This document shows, piece after piece, positions 63,494 through 64,000 of a stretch of 64,000 nucleotides of DNA. Below the pieces are notes generated by a model. It saw only the letters and a list, made by a program, of their open reading frames with translations. It searched no databases and was not told the origin of the DNA. Positions within the stretch are counted from its first letter, which is position 1. Each line of letters opens with the position of its first letter. The stretch covers positions 186,001 to 250,000 of the forward strand of contig JACJYT010000002.1 of assembly GCA_020635975.1 (NCBI GenBank), written 5' to 3'. This DNA comes from Chitinophagales bacterium (GTDB lineage: Bacteria > Bacteroidota > Bacteroidia > Chitinophagales > UBA8649). The translations under genes were made by a program, and so were the position numbers.

Positions 63494-64000
63494 TTAGAAA
63501 TCAAATTCTAAAGTGTCTCCCGGTTTGTATTTAGTATTTTCCTCTTTTTTCTTTTCTTCAATTTTTTTCTCCCCTTCTTCTTCCCTAGCTGAAGCTTCTT
63601 CCTTTTCCACTATTTCTATTTTTTGTGGAACTTCTCTTTCTATATCCTCTTCAACTTCCTCTAAAGCATTTTCTTTCTCTTCGTCTTCTGTATTCTCGAT
63701 TTCCTTTATTTTGCCAGTAATAGAGTGTAGACTCAATTTATTGCCTAAAGCTTTCCAACCTTTTACATCTATAAATTCGCTTAAAACAATGCTCTCCTCA
63801 ATTTTTTCCTTACTTTTTCCTTTGAGTACATGGAAGCTGATTCGAGGATTATTCTTAGTTGAAACGATACTAACATTGGAATTTTTATGTTCCGAAATAA
63901 AAAGGAATTTTTGTCCTTCAGTTTTCGTTTCTATGTGGAAGCGTTTTACATAAAACTCTTTGTTCTCGCCGTCAAAGTACACGCAAGAAATAACTTTTTT
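63494..64000 (-). CDS. parC: DNA gyrase/topoisomerase IV subunit A, C-terminal end (partial)
   Basis: The frame is open to the right edge of the window (KKVISC precedes YFDGENKEF), so only the last 168 codons are visible. They match the end of Bacteroidota ParC/GyrA proteins: FYVKRFHIETKTEGQKFLFI, NPRISFHVLKGKSKEK and LSEFIDVKGWKALGNKLS. The tail after about residue 95 is very acidic and lysine-rich (EDEEKENALEEVEED) and ends in GDTLEFDF. These residues belong to the beta-pinwheel DNA-wrapping domain and the disordered tail. The catalytic Tyr lies outside the window. Confidence 0.82.
   Translation of the reverse strand, partial: KKVISCVYFDGENKEFYVKRFHIETKTEGQKFLFISEHKNSNVSIVSTKNNPRISFHVLKGKSKEKIEESIVLSEFIDVKGWKALGNKLSLHSITGKIKEIENTEDEEKENALEEVEEDIEREVPQKIEIVEKEEASAREEEGEKKIEEKKKEENTKYKPGDTLEFDF

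Noticed and set aside
1..64000. CRISPR arrays, rRNA genes, insertion sequences and prophage genes.
   Set aside because: No regularly spaced repeats, rRNA-like segments, transposases or phage structural genes were seen on either strand.

Overview
The window is a chromosomal segment of a low-GC member of the Bacteroidota, most likely Flavobacteriales or a close relative. The evidence is a PorZ-like protein and a second protein with a type IX secretion (T9SS) C-terminal sorting domain, a Rho factor with a long charged insertion, the ileS / DksA-like / lspA gene order, a DksA-like protein without its zinc cysteines, DUF6438, DUF2147 and DUF6660-type proteins, and a metal efflux RND pump fused to its outer-membrane channel.

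Layout. Positions 1-26.5 kb are mostly housekeeping: serS and rho (divergent), a decayed Bax inhibitor-1 gene, a frameshifted coiled-coil gene, the leftward ileS-dksA-like-lspA cluster, porZ, dnaG, thiL, small lipoproteins, superoxide dismutase, a Tat-exported GH1 glycosidase, a membrane-anchored AraC regulator, a short asparaginase-like protein and a HAD phosphatase. At 26.7 kb lies a tRNA with CAT anticodon, best read as tRNA-Ile2. Directly downstream is a heavy-metal resistance island (about 26.8-36.1 kb): Fur-type regulator, His/Cys-rich DUF6660-like protein, CzcA-TolC fusion, CzcB-like adaptor, ICMT-like methyltransferase and a CadA/ZntA-type P1B ATPase. It ends in a truncated gene fragment and about 450 bp of hairpin-rich non-coding DNA.

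From 36.6 to 41.7 kb a rightward cluster encodes a TetR regulator, an ABC exporter, an HlyD adaptor and a TolC channel. The ABC protein keeps the exporter fold but has lost every ATPase motif I can check, which makes this the most unusual system in the window. From 41.7 to 50.7 kb the genes are mainly lipid and envelope related (two-domain acyltransferase, psd, cdsA, CPBP protease) plus an M42 peptidase, a PHP phosphatase, a pterin dehydratase and dusB. From 50.7 kb come a long leader and nrdB-nrdA, then an aryl-sulfate sulfotransferase-like T9SS cargo, a large FAD/Fe-S D-2-hydroxyacid dehydrogenase, a thioredoxin-fold protein, murF with an overlapping XRE regulator, a SRPBCC/GyrI lipoprotein, an alpha/beta hydrolase and the C-terminal end of a ParC/GyrA-type subunit running off the right edge.

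How parts work together. The island genes form a complete metal-export route: P1B ATPase from cytoplasm to periplasm, then RND pump, adaptor and fused channel across the outer membrane, probably controlled by the Fur-type sensor and by a terminator/antiterminator-like element before czcA. psd and cdsA lie together in a phospholipid cluster. nrdB and nrdA form the class Ia ribonucleotide reductase. All functional calls come from reading motifs in the translations; no database search was run.
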